A stretch of 31,291 nt of DNA from Tubiluchus corallicola (GCA_030141605.1 JAQGDQ010001640.1:1-31291), one strand, 5' to 3'. Shown: positions 17,634-27,930, counted from the first letter of the stretch. The notes: a model not told the origin generated them from the sequence alone. Translations and numbers: made by a program.

Positions 17634-17799
17634 ACATGTGTGCTGCAGGAAAAAACAGGTTTTTTGGCCAGTAATTAAAGACTTATGCTGGTACAGCTTC
17701 GACAAAATAATTTTAATTGATGAAGTAAAACCTGTCACAAATATTCTGAGACACTTCCAAGTGGAAGAGACAGTGTGGCAAAAGTATGCATCAATGTAG
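17634..17799 (+). pseudogene. Transposase-like gene B, piece 4 of 4 (C-terminus)
   Basis: The frame reads VFWPVIKDLCWYSFDKIILI, then DEVKPVTNILRHFQVEETVW, and ends at a stop at 17797-17799. FxWPxxxDxxWYxxxxII is the expected end of the C-terminal module begun in piece 3. The two frames differ by one base, so a small indel accompanies the insertion. About 260 bases of non-coding sequence follow before the protease reading. Confidence 0.65.
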
Positions 17800-18062
17800 G
17801 GCTCAATTTGTTAGTTTAACAATGGGGCATAAGTTTAAAGCATTCCAAAACATAATTGTAAGAATAAATCTTTTCAAGTTTTAAATCTTAGAAACAATTT
17901 CGAATTTTTCATCATCTAAATTTAAAAACATTCACAGTTGAAACAGGCAGCTGTGAAAATGTGTGGAACAAACCAGACTTTGCCATACTGAGTGTGGCAC
18001 AGCTTAATAATGTTTCTTAGAAATGACCGCCTGTGAAATGACCACATTAGATTAGCACCAAT

Positions 18063-18612
18063 ATGGAACTGGCATCTATAATTCTGTTGTCATTGACATG
18101 GCTCTACTTTGACGCATGTCTTACCAAGTTGACTGCTATGCCAGCTGACATTGCATTTAACAACGTAACAGGACTGCCCGCTGAACCAAGGATTCGAGGT
18201 GGAGAAAAAATTTTTGAAAGAGAATTTCCTTACATAGTTTCTCTTCTTTTAGGGGTGGAGTGTTGTGGAGGTATCCTCATCGATCATGTATGGGTCCTGA
18301 CAGCCGCTCATTGTTTTATGAGAGTCGAAGAACCCAGACGACACTTGAGTCAATTTGGAGGACAACAGTGTGTTTGACTCGCCAGTAATGCGCTGGATTC
18401 GGTGGTATCATACGCATGATCTTTTCGACCCAGGTGGAACAGCTGTGCAAACTCATGATATTGCCCTGGTGCGATTAAACAGGCGTATTGAGTACACCGT
18501 CATTATCGGAGGTCAGTATGATATCCTGCCTGCTAAGCTGCCCGTTTGTGACAGAGATCATTATATTAATGAAGCGTCTTTTGTAGCAGGATGGGGAACC
18601 CTGTGGAATTAA
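18063..18612 (+). pseudogene. Trypsin/chymotrypsin-like serine protease, frameshifted and truncated
   Basis: ATG 18063 starts a secreted-type N-terminus (MELASIILLSLTWLYFDACL). After a short pro-segment come RIRGGEKIFEREFPYIVSLL, where R|IRGG is the activation site (I-V-G-G is usual), CCGGILI, and VLTAAHC with the catalytic His. A frameshift near 18345-18360 moves the reading on to VMRWIRWYHTHDLFD, HDIALVRLNRRIEYT with the catalytic Asp, LPVCDRDHY and VAGWGTL. The reading ends a few residues later where an LTR-like repeat begins at 18602, so the catalytic Ser (GDSGGP) and the substrate pocket are missing. No intron lies between His and Asp, though many arthropod genes have one there; it may be a retrocopy. 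Not functional as a protease. Confidence 0.85.
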
Positions 18613-19128
18613 ATATTTAACTTTGCGTATTTAATCTCATGTAGTACACACCTTGAGTATAGTTAAATATTTATCCATGTAATATATATGCATTAGTAAA
18701 GTATTTTGATTCAGAGTTAACCGGCCCTACCGTAGAGAACATTCTTTATTATTAAGAGAGGAGTAAAGGAAAGCCCTTTTAAATAGTGATTTTGATTAAA
18801 CTGGTGATTTAATTATTAAATTAATAACTCAAGATTAAATGCTTTACGATGCAAAATTGAATCATTGTGCTAGGTGTGACATATCACGTGATGATCAGCT
18901 GATGTTCCACCAGCTGACTCAGAAGTAAAGATTGATTATGTAATCCTTATGCGCAGAAGCTCATGGAGCATCAGGTAGTTAGAAAAGAGGATTTCGAGGC
19001 CCGCACCTCGGGGGAGATGAGGAACTGACTTGAAGATGGAGGGCTGGCATTACTATCCTCTTATATTTACCGTGTTGTGTTTGATCTTTAATAAATATGT
19101 AGTTTGCTAAATAAATCACTGGTTTACC
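18602..19128 (+). repeat. LTR-like long direct repeat, copy 1
   Basis: The repeat begins TGTGGAATTAAATATTTAAC and is matched along its length by 20328-20874. Shared blocks include TTAATCTCATGTAGTAC, CCTACCGTAGAGAAC, AATAGTGATTTTGATTAAAC, GATCAGCTGATGTTC and CTTATATTTACCGTGTT. Two or more AATAAA signals lie near the right end. It starts with TG, has no coding capacity and interrupts the protease reading. The copies differ by many substitutions and small indels, so the insertion is old. The right edge is approximate. Confidence 0.8.
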
Positions 19129-19274
19129 AACAGTTATACATGATCATAACTGTTATACATGCTATTCATTATGCCTTTTTAGATTCGTCTTGAAACTTCA
19201 TCTTGTCACTGAGTAAAAATATTGCTGTGCGAGTAAGAAAATTGTTAGCTGTTTTATTCATGTCCACCCATACA

Positions 19275-19491
19275 CACAACAGTGGGTTCGTGCAAATGTT
19301 TCGAAATTGCAGATGGTGCGACGAACTTTTTCACTTGAATCATCCTCGTTCCCCCCTCTCTCTTTCTCTCTCTCTCCCTCTCTCTCGCTCTCTCTCTGGC
19401 TGTCTGTGACACGCACAACAGTGGGTTCGTACAAATATTTCGAAATTGTGGATGGTGTGATGATTTTTTTCGGTTGAATCATCCTCATTTC

Positions 19492-19562
<71 letters not shown>

Positions 19563-19610
19563 TCTCTCTCTCTCTTCATCCCTCCCTCCCTCTTTCTCTC
19601 TCTCTCTTTG
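19275..19610 (+). repeat. Duplicated 85-bp unit, each copy followed by a CT microsatellite
   Basis: ACAACAGTGGGTTCGT starts near 19275 and again near 19415. Both units run through TTTCGAAATTG, GATGGTG and GAATCATCCTC. The first is followed by a 45-base CT-rich tract, the second by a C-run and a CT tract of nearly 120 bases (19491-19608). The long reverse-strand open frames of alternating Arg-Glu are by-products of the CT tract. Confidence 0.9.
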
Positions 19611-20327
19611 ACACGTGCAAAAGAAAAATCGAAATTGCTCTTTCATAAATGATACGTCCTACCCTCCAGACAAATTCTTCTTTTTCGTCAGCATCTGCCA
19701 CATTCACTGATGACATGATCTCACTTAAGAGACGAGGAATGGTGGAATAGATATCAGAACAAGAGCATTGAATCTACCGGGAGATAGTAAAAAAGGCTTT
19801 TACTTTGATGTTAATCTCATTATCCTCTAGATAATGTACTTATTACTTGTGATATAAGGCCTGTAGAAATTGTATATTTACTGTACAGTCAATTGGAAAT
19901 GTGTAATCCCATCATTGGTGTCACGGGGTAGTAGTCCGAGCATGATAATTATAGTATTTTAGGATGAAACTTTTAATGGATCAATAGTGTGACTTATTTA
20001 ATGCAAACTACTGTATATATTTTGAGTCCATTATAATCTAGCTTAATATAATTAGTATCAATTGTAGTTTACGTATAATTGTTTGTATAATCATTTGTCA
20101 TAGACATTGCATGATATTTTAAAACTTAGGATATTTTCAACTTATAATATTTTGAAACTGGCGTACCCACACGTACGATAATCAGTTACGTCAAGGTGCA
20201 ACAGATGGCGCCACATAAATATACATTCCTTATCTATATGTGTAGTAATTTCATGTTGCTATGACTTACCATGTTGTCGAATTGAAACAGTTAACCGTGT
20301 GTATTTAACCTCATATGACAAACGCGT
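19611..20327. other. No gene seen; interior between the LTR-like repeats
   Basis: This is AT-rich DNA without open frames of note. Just before copy 2, 20288-20320 holds a partial extra copy of the repeat start (TTAACCGTGTGTATTTAACC, then CTCAT). Confidence 0.5.
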
Positions 20328-20874
20328 TGTTGAATTAAATATTTAACTTTCCGTATTTAATCTCATGTAGTACGCACCTTGAGTATAGTTGAATATTTGT
20401 ATTACGCAATGTAATATATATGCATCAGTAAAGTATTTTAATTCAGAGTTAACCAGCCCTACCGTAGAGAACTTTCTTTATTAGGAAGAGAGGAGTAAAC
20501 AAAAGCCGTTTTAAATAGTGATTTTGATTAAACTGGCGATTAAACTATTAAATTAAAAATTCAAGATTAAATGCGTGACGACGCAAAATTAAATTATCGT
20601 CATGGCTAGAAGCCCAGCTAGGTTTGGCATAGCACGTGATCAGCTGATGTTCGACCGGCTGACTCAGAAGTAAAGACCGATGATGTAATTCTTATGCACA
20701 GAAGCTCATTGCGCATTAGGTAGTTAGACAAAAGTGTTTTGAGGCCCGCACCTTGGGAGATCAGGAACAGACTTGAAGACGGAAGGCTGGCATTATTATC
20801 CTCTTATATTTACCGTGTTCTGTTTAATATTTAATAAATGTGTAGTTTATTAAATAAAGTCTTGATAGTTTGCC
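20328..20874 (+). repeat. LTR-like long direct repeat, copy 2
   Basis: This is the partner of 18602-19128 in the same orientation, 1726 bp downstream, beginning TGTTGAATTAAATATTTAAC. It contains the adjacent E-boxes CACGTG and CAGCTG (CACGTGATCAGCTG) and AATAAA motifs near its end. As a pair with a 1.2-kb non-coding interior, the two suggest a non-autonomous LTR element, although a segmental duplication is not excluded. No clear primer-binding site, purine tract or target-site duplication was found. Confidence 0.75.
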
Positions 20875-21018
20875 ATGCCCATTGTAGCTGTCTCATATGC
20901 CACGCAATAAACAACAATAATCAGCAAGCAGCTTTAACCACAATACTAAACAGACTTTAACGCCACCACTACACCAGTTGTTTTACTGTTACCCTACGCT
21001 TCGACAATAAGATAGGGG

Positions 21019-21433
21019 GTTGTGTATAGGCCTCCAAATTTTTCATTTGAAACTTATTCCTTTCTATTTAAGCGTATACATGATATTGCTGCTGTTGGCT
21101 CACCCAATTTTATTTTGTGTGATGACTAATTTTCTGAATGACTTTAATTTTCCGAATGCAAACTGGTGTACTTTGAAAGGGGACGCAAAATTTAGTAGAT
21201 TTCTCAATGTTCAACAACAATGTTTCCTTAATCAAATGGTGATTGACTATACCAGAAGCTTTAATACCCTTGATCTAGTACTAGCACCGGATGAGTTGTT
21301 AGTAAAAAACCTAGAGATTAGAGAGGAATTAGGTGCATCAAATCATGCAGTCATTACTTGGCAAACTGTAGTGCAGTTATCTCTTAAGAAACCACTTAAT
21401 CCTGATTTCAATTTTGACGAAGCCAATTTTTAA
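21019..21433 (+). pseudogene. LINE copy 2, endonuclease C-terminal part
   Basis: The first reading, VVYRPPNFSFETYS up to FILCDD, shifts frame near 21120 into DFNFPNANW, the GDFN/NxxNW motif of APE endonucleases. It continues with FLNQMVIDYTR, NTLDLVLA and ELGASNHAVITW. In ASNH the usual SDH is altered: the Asp is replaced by Asn while the catalytic His remains. The frame ends at 21433. The style (PTRxxNxLDLVL, LGxSDHxxI) is CR1/Jockey-like and differs from LINE copies 1 and 4. Confidence 0.8.
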
Positions 21434-22842
21434 TCTATTGCAAGGGACACCTGTTTCGTTTGGGTGACGCTTACACGTATTGGAGTCTTTTAAGGACAGA
21501 ATGTAACAGTTTATTCATAAATATGTACCCAAATATAGTTCCAGTAATCATAACAAACCTCTTTGGTTTAAATATAATTGCAATAAAGCTGTTAGGAATA
21601 AACAGCATTTGTACACGGTCTATAAGCAAACACTTTTTTTACATACAAGAGACAGACAAAGCTGACTCGAGCGACATGCTAAACGAAACTTTGAAACCAA
21701 ATTTGCCTTAAATATCAGTGATGATGCACGCTCTTTCTGGCGGTATATTGCAAACAGAACTAGTCGACCTTAGGTCGGTCCACTTACTACTGCTGTCAAT
21801 GTACCAGAGCATTTTTACTGTAGAGAATCTGACAAACTTACCTCAAGTACCTAGAAGAGGGGTGGGGGAGATGGAGTTTTATGTGCAGTTACCATGACTC
21901 AGCATGTACACAAATTGTTACTTGGACTGACAGAGAATTTATCTGCAGGACCAGACTTAATTCGTCAAAAAATACTGGTTAAGGCTGCTGATTCGCTGGT
22001 CAATCCACTGACATTAATCTTCGGAAAGTTTTTAGCTACTAGAACATTCCCAGTAATTTAAAGTTATCTCACATTAGTCCAATTCATAACAAGAGACCTA
22101 AAAATAAACCTGCAAACTATAAGCCAGTTGCAATTATCAGTACTGTTGGCAAACTGCTGGAGAGGCATGTCGTCAATACAATACTCGTCTATCTGCAAAC
22201 TAACAATTATTTAAAAATATCTCGACATGGGTTTCTCAAGAAACACTCAGTGACAAATAATTTACTGGAGTTGTTCGAATACGTATTCTCTACATTGGAT
22301 CATGGTAGCCCTCTTGACTTAGTACCTAGACCTAGCGAAAGCATTTGACAAAGTCCCACATAGAAGATTGCTCCTTAAGCTTGAGGCTTATGGTATTCAA
22401 GGATTAACTGGATAACAGCATGGCTAAATGACAGATTGCAATATGTCGAAGTTGAGGGTTGAGCTTCTTCTACTATCCCAGGTCTATCAGGAATGTCGCA
22501 AGGAAGTGTCCCCGGATCCCTGCTATTTCTCATCTTCATTGACGACATGGGTGATAATGTTGTTAGTTGGGTTCTCACTAGCATACCAAATTGGCATAGC
22601 CAATATGTTCTTCTATGCAAGAGTTCCAAAAAGACTTGCACCAAATATGTGCATGGGTTGATAAATGGCAGATGGAATTTAAGACACTAGATGGTAAATG
22701 CAAGGCGATGCATGTGGGTAATCAGAGCAGTCGAGCCACATACAGCTTTGGTGATGTTGATTTGCCTGTAGTCACTGAGGAAAAGGATCTTGGACTGTTA
22801 GTAGATAGCAAACTAAATTTCTGCTGTCATGTCTCTAAGTAA
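21434..22842 (+). pseudogene. LINE copy 2, reverse transcriptase part
   Basis: After a linker, RT motifs appear in order across several frames: SAGPDLIRQKIL, ISPIHNKRPKNKPANYKPV, ISTVGKLLERHV, RHGFLKKHS, LDLAKAFDKVPHRRLLLKL, GMSQGSVPGSLLFLIFIDDM. The thumb follows with DLHQICAWVDKWQMEF, KCKAMHVG and EEKDLGLLVDSKLNF. The segment that should hold F/Y-ADD, between about 22560 and 22615, is too short and contains no ADD, so the catalytic site has been deleted. Multiple frameshifts are present. The element ends without an identifiable 3' tail. Confidence 0.82.
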
Positions 22843-23163
22843 TCAAAGTTTACTCACTACAAACGTGAGTTATACTAACACTTCTGCTGTAACAGTTTTC
22901 ACTGCCTTTAATCCTGTACGATTTTTACTATGAAAATTTCTAGAACTAACAGTTATTAAAATGCTGCTATTTTCGCGCGGGATTACTTATGCTGGAACAT
23001 TTCTTTAAGCCATTAGATCCGTTACTGGATCTTTAAGTGAAAAACTTTATCTTCGGCACCGGACCTTTAGAAGTTAAAATTTGAGTTCCCGTGCCGGAAC
23101 TAATTCAAAAATGTTTGATCCGGAACATGATCTCTAACCAGGTTGTAAAAAAATTATAGACCT
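22843..23163. other. No gene seen
   Basis: This is spacer with several CCGG-containing inverted words and a perfect small hairpin (AGATCC at 23005, GGATCT at 23017). It contains the left flank of the LINE copy 3 insertion site. Confidence 0.4.
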
Positions 23164-23328
23164 ACTAAAAAGTGCTACAGATATACAAACATACAAATAT
23201 CCGATGTATGTGTGTGAATATATATACTTTTCGCTTATGAAAATACTTTTTTCGTGCTGTTGAAAGTTTTTGGAGAAAATGTAAAAAACCGACAAAATAA
23301 GTGTAGCAATCGCTAATGTTGAGCTATT

Positions 23329-24175
23329 TTGGTGCCCATTGGGGTGGTGGCAATAATCGTTGTGATTTGCCCGAACAATGAGTCACAAAGACCAATCAGT
23401 CAGTCCAATTTTGAAACTAGAATTAGCCAATTGAGTGATAAACTTGAAGCTCTAGACAATAAAATGAGCTGCAGCTCAAAACCATTGTGGAGTGATATAG
23501 TATCGATGCCTAGAGCCGAGAATAGTGCCAAGCTGTCAACAGAAAACAAGTCTAACGACAAAATGAAATTAACCAAAACCATTTATGATCCGTCTCATAC
23601 TGTAATAATCAGCAGTGTAAAAAATAAAGAAATTCTTAAATCAAACTTCTCCATCAAAAAACCATTATCCCGCCACTTCCCCCTCTAACGCAATTTGACA
23701 ACCTCAGAAAGACAGCTAAAGGTATGATACAAGTGCAACTTAAGCACAAAGAAGAAGCAAAGTTAATGATAGATAACTGGCTGCCTTTGGGCACAGAGAC
23801 TTCAGCTAGATCGCCTCTACAAAATACCATTGGCTTACTACGAGACTGCGACCTAAGCTTGACTGATGATGAACTATTAGATGAGATTAGTAGGTGTTAC
23901 ACTGACGTGAAAGTGGACAGGTTCTAGAAAAAAAAGGTAGAACGGTGCTTCCCCTAGTTAAAGTATATTGTAATTCAGCTGATGATTTAGAAACTGCTAT
24001 CTTTGATGGCATTCCCATTGGTAATACGTACTGTCAAGTTGAGAAGTTCATAATCGCTAACAAACCAGTACAGTGCTTCGACTGCTACAAATACGACCAG
24101 GTAACAAAATGGTGCAAATCTAAAACTGTCTGTGGAAAATGTTCATCTAGTCATAAAATCAATTGTTCCAGTTAA
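23329..24175 (+). pseudogene. LINE copy 3 ORF1, gag-like with CCHC knuckles
   Basis: Three frames in sequence read ETRISQLSDKLEALDNKM (short coiled coil), LRDCDLSLTDDELLDEISR and then PLVKVYCNS, CQVEKFIIANKPVQCFDCYK and CGKCSSSH. The first knuckle is CFDCYKYDQVTKWC, where the His expected in C-x2-C-x4-H-x4-C is Gln. Such gag-like ORF1 proteins bind element RNA. Frameshifts at about 23690 and 23930 break it. The frame stops at 24173-24175, right at the junction with endonuclease sequence. Confidence 0.75.
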
Positions 24176-24459
24176 TTACTGATCCCACTCGAGTAACTAG
24201 TACGTCAAAGTCTGTACTGGATTTGATTATCACAGACTCACCTAAATTATTTACTAACTATGGTGTGCTTTCACAAGTCTTTACATGCGATCATAACACT
24301 ATTTTTAGGAAAATTTGTGTCAAAATTCCAGTACGTCATGCTTTAAAAAGAAAGGTATATAATTATAATTTAGCAGATTGGCCAGTATTAAATCAACAAA
24401 TCTCTGCTGCAAATTGGGAGGCTGTTTGCAGACAATACAGTCTTAATGGATTCGTTTAA
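24163..24459 (+). pseudogene. LINE copy 3 endonuclease C-terminus
   Basis: The reading FQLITDPTRVTSTSKSVLDL, then IITDSP and FTCDHNTIFRKI, is the last part of an APE endonuclease; DH of TCDHNTI corresponds to the catalytic SDH motif. The N-terminal two thirds are deleted, with the junction at about 24165-24175. The frame continues with YNLADWPVLNQQISAANW, the linker towards RT, until 24459. Confidence 0.8.
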
Positions 24460-25009
24460 TGATGACCCACATACATCAGCAAATCGCTTAAAGGCAGATC
24501 TCAGAATAATTGAAAACTGGTCCAAACGTTGGTTGGTTAAATTTAATCCTAATAAGACCGAAATTATGTTTTTCTCCCGTAAATCCAATGCTCCTCAATA
24601 TCCTACTCTGTATTTATCTAATACTCCACTGAAAACTGTAAATGTTCACAAACATTTAGGTATCCATCTTACATCTGCCCTGAAATGGAACTATCACGTC
24701 TCAAAAATGGTAGACAAAGCAAATCTAAAGCTAAACAACTTTCGACGCGTGTCAGTTAATATGCCCAGAGCTACGCGGGAACGATTATTCATTACGACTA
24801 TTCTCCCTGCCATCGAATATGGTAACGTAGTATGGTCAGGATGCAGTGAAAACAGTATACGTTTGTTAGAAAACATTCAGCTAACTGCTGCTAGAATCTG
24901 TTCTGGCGCTATGTTTCGATCTTCCCCTGCAAGTATCTTGTCTGACAGCGGCTTCACTAAATTAGTGACACGCTTCCATTATCATCGCCTATGTCTTTTT
25001 TCAAAATAA
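24446..25009 (+). pseudogene. LINE copy 3 RT thumb and C-terminus
   Basis: The frame reads SANRLKADLRIIENWSKRW, FNPNKTEIMFFSRKS, HKHLGIHLTSALKWNYHV, ILPAIEYGNVVWSG and LENIQLTAARICSGA. This is the standard post-catalytic region of CR1/Jockey-like RTs. The palm with F/Y-ADD is deleted; the junction with the endonuclease linker lies near 24440-24470. The frame is open for 187 residues without a stop, so this part is less decayed than other LINE pieces in the window. Confidence 0.85.
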
Positions 25010-25529
25010 TCAATAGCTTAGTGCCCCACTATTTAAGTGCAATTCCAATGTAAAATTTTCCATTGTATACATGTCATTATATTACGTAGTAAACGCTTCC
25101 AGTAGTTTCTACCTGATATGAAATGCATCAGTCTTAAATAATCGTACATTAATATTTTCGAACCCTCATTTTCTACTAATGTCTAATGTATTCTTGTAGT
25201 AAAACTTGTCAGCTTGTGTAGTTATAGTCTAATCTTACTGTAAATGTTCTTGTAAATAGTGTATAAAGTCTGTTGTGGTGAGGATCCTAAATCATGTTGT
25301 TCAAACTGTCTGATCCAAATCTAAATAAATTATGTTTAAACTAAAAAGTGCTACAGCAAATATATTTGCATTGTGCTGCATCCGCACAACCACAGTTAGA
25401 GTTGCACTACAGTGGTATCTATGTAGAGCAAACACTTTGTAAGACTGATCATGCATTCAGTATACAATACTCATAATGCCCTATTTGTTTGCAAGCGTCC
25501 TCTACATACAATCATTCATCATCGCTACT

Positions 25530-25700
25530 AATATAGATTCAATTCAATTCAAAGGTTTATTTATCTCTAATATAATATTTATAGCGCAAATACAACAAAT
25601 TATGTAAAGTATGTAGAGATGGGGTGGCGAAAGACCAGGAGGTCATCGAGTCAGCCACCCCTATATAACTCACGAATATTAAAAGCACGGCAGACTACAT
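25530..25700 (-). mobile_element. Probable 3' end of a retroelement on the minus strand, with hairpin
   Basis: Read on the minus strand, a hairpin (GGGGTGGC / GCCACCCC, at 25654-25661 and 25621-25628 in plus coordinates) is followed by AT-rich sequence, AATAAA and a tail of TTGAA repeats. LINE and SINE 3' ends often have a stem-loop and a short tandem tail. An inner stem GACC/GGTC lies inside the loop. No coding region belongs to it here, so class is unknown. The rest of 25357-26115 contains A-rich sequence and no gene. Confidence 0.4.
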
Positions 25701-26115
25701 GGTTAAGTGAATAATACATGGTTAGGTCTTAAGTGTAGGAAATAAACAAAATGCAAAGCAGTTATATTATAATTATACTAACGGAAAAACAGCAAGCAAA
25801 TAACAATTAAACAACAACTGAACAAGTCATGAATGCAGCAACAAAAAAGCAAGCAATCTGGTTAAATCATAAATGCAGCGGAATGAACTAAAATGCAGCA
25901 AATGAACGGCATGAATGCACAACAAAAAAAAACAAAAGGAAGAAAATTTGTGCAGTAAGTCCTAAAAGAAGTATTTGTAGACCACTCATGTAGAAGTATT
26001 TGTCTAATATGTTTCTGAAACATCAATCGTTTGTATACTTATCACCCAGTATAAATCCGCATTTCAAAACTACCTTATTCCATTCAGCGCTTGATTTGTG
26101 TTCATCACAAGGTAA

Positions 26116-26810
26116 CCAGAATCGATCAAAAAAACTGAAGAAATAGAAAAATCCCAGCAGTTCATCTCGGAGAGCTTTGAAATGATGAAATTTGAACTTG
26201 CATCGGCACGCCAAGAAATTAATATCTTGAAGACAAAAAACAATGCATTATCAGCTACAGTTGAAAAACTGGAGAAAACTATAAAGGACAAGGGTATGGA
26301 AATTGATGGTCTGGACCAAAACAGTAGGCGTGACTGCGTTGAGATTTCAGGTGTGCCGTTGAGTAAGGATGAGAATGTTTCTGATATAGTTCTGTTCATT
26401 CTCTGAACATAGATATCCCACTTGATAGGAACGACATTAGTACAGCCCATAGGCTTCCACCGCCTAAGCGAGGAGGAATTCCAAAGATAGTGGTGAAGTT
26501 CACTCGTAGGCTTGTCCGCGATCAGTTTTATGACAACCGGGAAAAACAGGTCATCTTACTAGTGCCACTTACACCGTAGACAATCAGATCTACATCAACG
26601 AGCTGCTCACGACGAAACGAAGGACCCCTTTTTCTCAAATGTCTAGAATTCAAGAGAAACCACAACTACAAGTACATTTGGACTAAATATGGTAGAATTT
26701 TTATTCGAGCCAGTGACAATAGTAATAATGTTGAAGTTCAGAAGGAGAAAGACTTGATGAGTAAAATAAAGACACCCTAAAATAAAGACTTAGATGAGTA
26801 AACCTTGTTA
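26116..26810 (+). pseudogene. LINE copy 4 ORF1
   Basis: The frame reads SIKKTEEIEKSQQFISESFE and continues through a heptad-rich coiled coil (EINILKTKNNALSATVEKLE) to NSRRDCVEISGVP, stopping at 26404-26406. A shifted frame continues with NDISTAHRLPPPKRGGIP, KIVVKFTRRLVRDQFYD. A third carries NQIYINELLT, then NYKYIWTKYGRIFIRASDN. This is the same domain order as the ORF1 at 12631-13246, and includes the YxWTKxGRIxxR segment missing there. At least three frame changes are present. It lies directly upstream of ORF2, as in an intact element. Confidence 0.85.
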
Positions 26811-26831
26811 GTTACATTTTAATAGATTGTT

Positions 26832-27930
26832 ATGGTTTACCCATGCACTTTTTGTCTACACAATTGCAAGAATATTCAATTTAGTATTTTCTGTGACATA
26901 TGCAAGTGTTGGACACACTTAAAATGCACAAGCTTAACAAGAGAGCATTTCTGACTTTATCAGAAACTTCTGACGTCTATTATTGTTTTAAATGAATTAA
27001 CGAAGTTATGCCATTTCAAAACACAGAAGACGAGGATTTGTCAATGAATTTCTCACATTTTGTTAATGTTGAAGATACTGAGCAAATAACTACTGCATTG
27101 GAAGAATATCTTTCTCCAAATCCTAACAAAGCTGATTCTTATGATCCTGATCATCATTCGGTGACGTTCACATGTAATTATTATAAACTTGAATCTCTAA
27201 AGAATGACATCAATCTCGATGCAGATAAAAATGATTTTTTGTTTGTCCAAATGAATACGAATAGTTTAACCAAAAATTGATCGAGAATCCTCGATGTACT
27301 TTGTTATTTTTCACAGGGCCCTGATGTTATTGCCATCAGTGAAACTCGTATAAAGATCATCAACCTTTTTTATGTTCTCTCCCCGGCTACACTTATATTT
27401 CACCCAACTCGGTAACTAATGCAGGTGGTGTAGGCTTATATATTAAAATTTCTATAAAATTTCAAACTAAAAGAAATTTGAAAATAGAATGTGATAAGGT
27501 GATAAAAGATTGTCGACAAAAATTTCTAGTAAAAATATTATTTTTGGGGTGATCTATCGCCACCCAAACACTCCACTCAGACATTTTCACGAAGAGATGG
27601 ACAACCTTCTGAATAAAATCAGCAAAACAGATAAATTGGCCTATGTGTGCAGAGATATTAATATCGACTTATTACCGTATGACGCTAAGCAAAGTGTTCA
27701 GGACTATACCAATAAGCTTTTTGCCAGTTACTTTACACCATTGATTACTAAGCCTACACGTTATTCTTCTAGACCTAAAACAATTATTTACACTCCTCTT
27801 CTTCCCCCATTTATGCTGGTGTAGTCCTGAACCAAGTATCAGATCAACTACCTGTTTTTGTCATTTGTAAAAAAACTAAAAATTCTTACTTATTGCTTAT
27901 TGCTCGATTGATTGACGTCTTTATCTTTCT
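26832..27930 (+). pseudogene. LINE copy 4 ORF2: PHD-type zinc finger plus endonuclease, RT missing
   Basis: ATG 26832 begins YPCTFCLHNC, then FSIFCDICKCWTHLKC and TREHF, a cysteine/histidine pattern of PHD type. After a frameshift near 26950 the last pair appears as YYCFK followed by TGA where the final Cys is expected. The reading continues with DLSMNFSHFVNVED, FLFVQMNTNSL, a stop, GPDVIAISETRI, then in other frames NAGGVGLYIK and IIFGVIYRHPNTP, CRDINIDLL (GDIN altered to RDIN) and VSDQLPVFVI (SDH altered to SDQ, so the catalytic His is lost). Sequence similarity ends at about 27930, before any RT. Some arthropod LINEs carry such a finger at the start of ORF2. Confidence 0.8.

Larger units (their letters stand above)
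23181..25339 (+). mobile_element. LINE copy 3, internally deleted, bounded by a 17-bp target-site duplication
   Basis: ACTAAAAAGTGCTACAG occurs at 23164-23180 and again at 25340-25356. The 2159-bp interval holds ORF1, the end of the endonuclease and the end of the RT in correct order, and finishes with CTAAATAAATTATG. A target-site duplication of this size is typical of target-primed reverse transcription. A full element of this kind should be roughly twice as long. Both missing blocks are internal while the ends are preserved, so the deleted form may have been mobilised as such, or it was deleted after insertion. Confidence 0.8.

Noticed and set aside
18063-18612. Functional serine protease gene
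   Set aside because: A frameshift lies between the catalytic His and Asp, and the catalytic Ser region is absent.
19340-19579. Arg-Glu repeat protein on the minus strand
   Set aside because: It is only the translation of the CT microsatellite.
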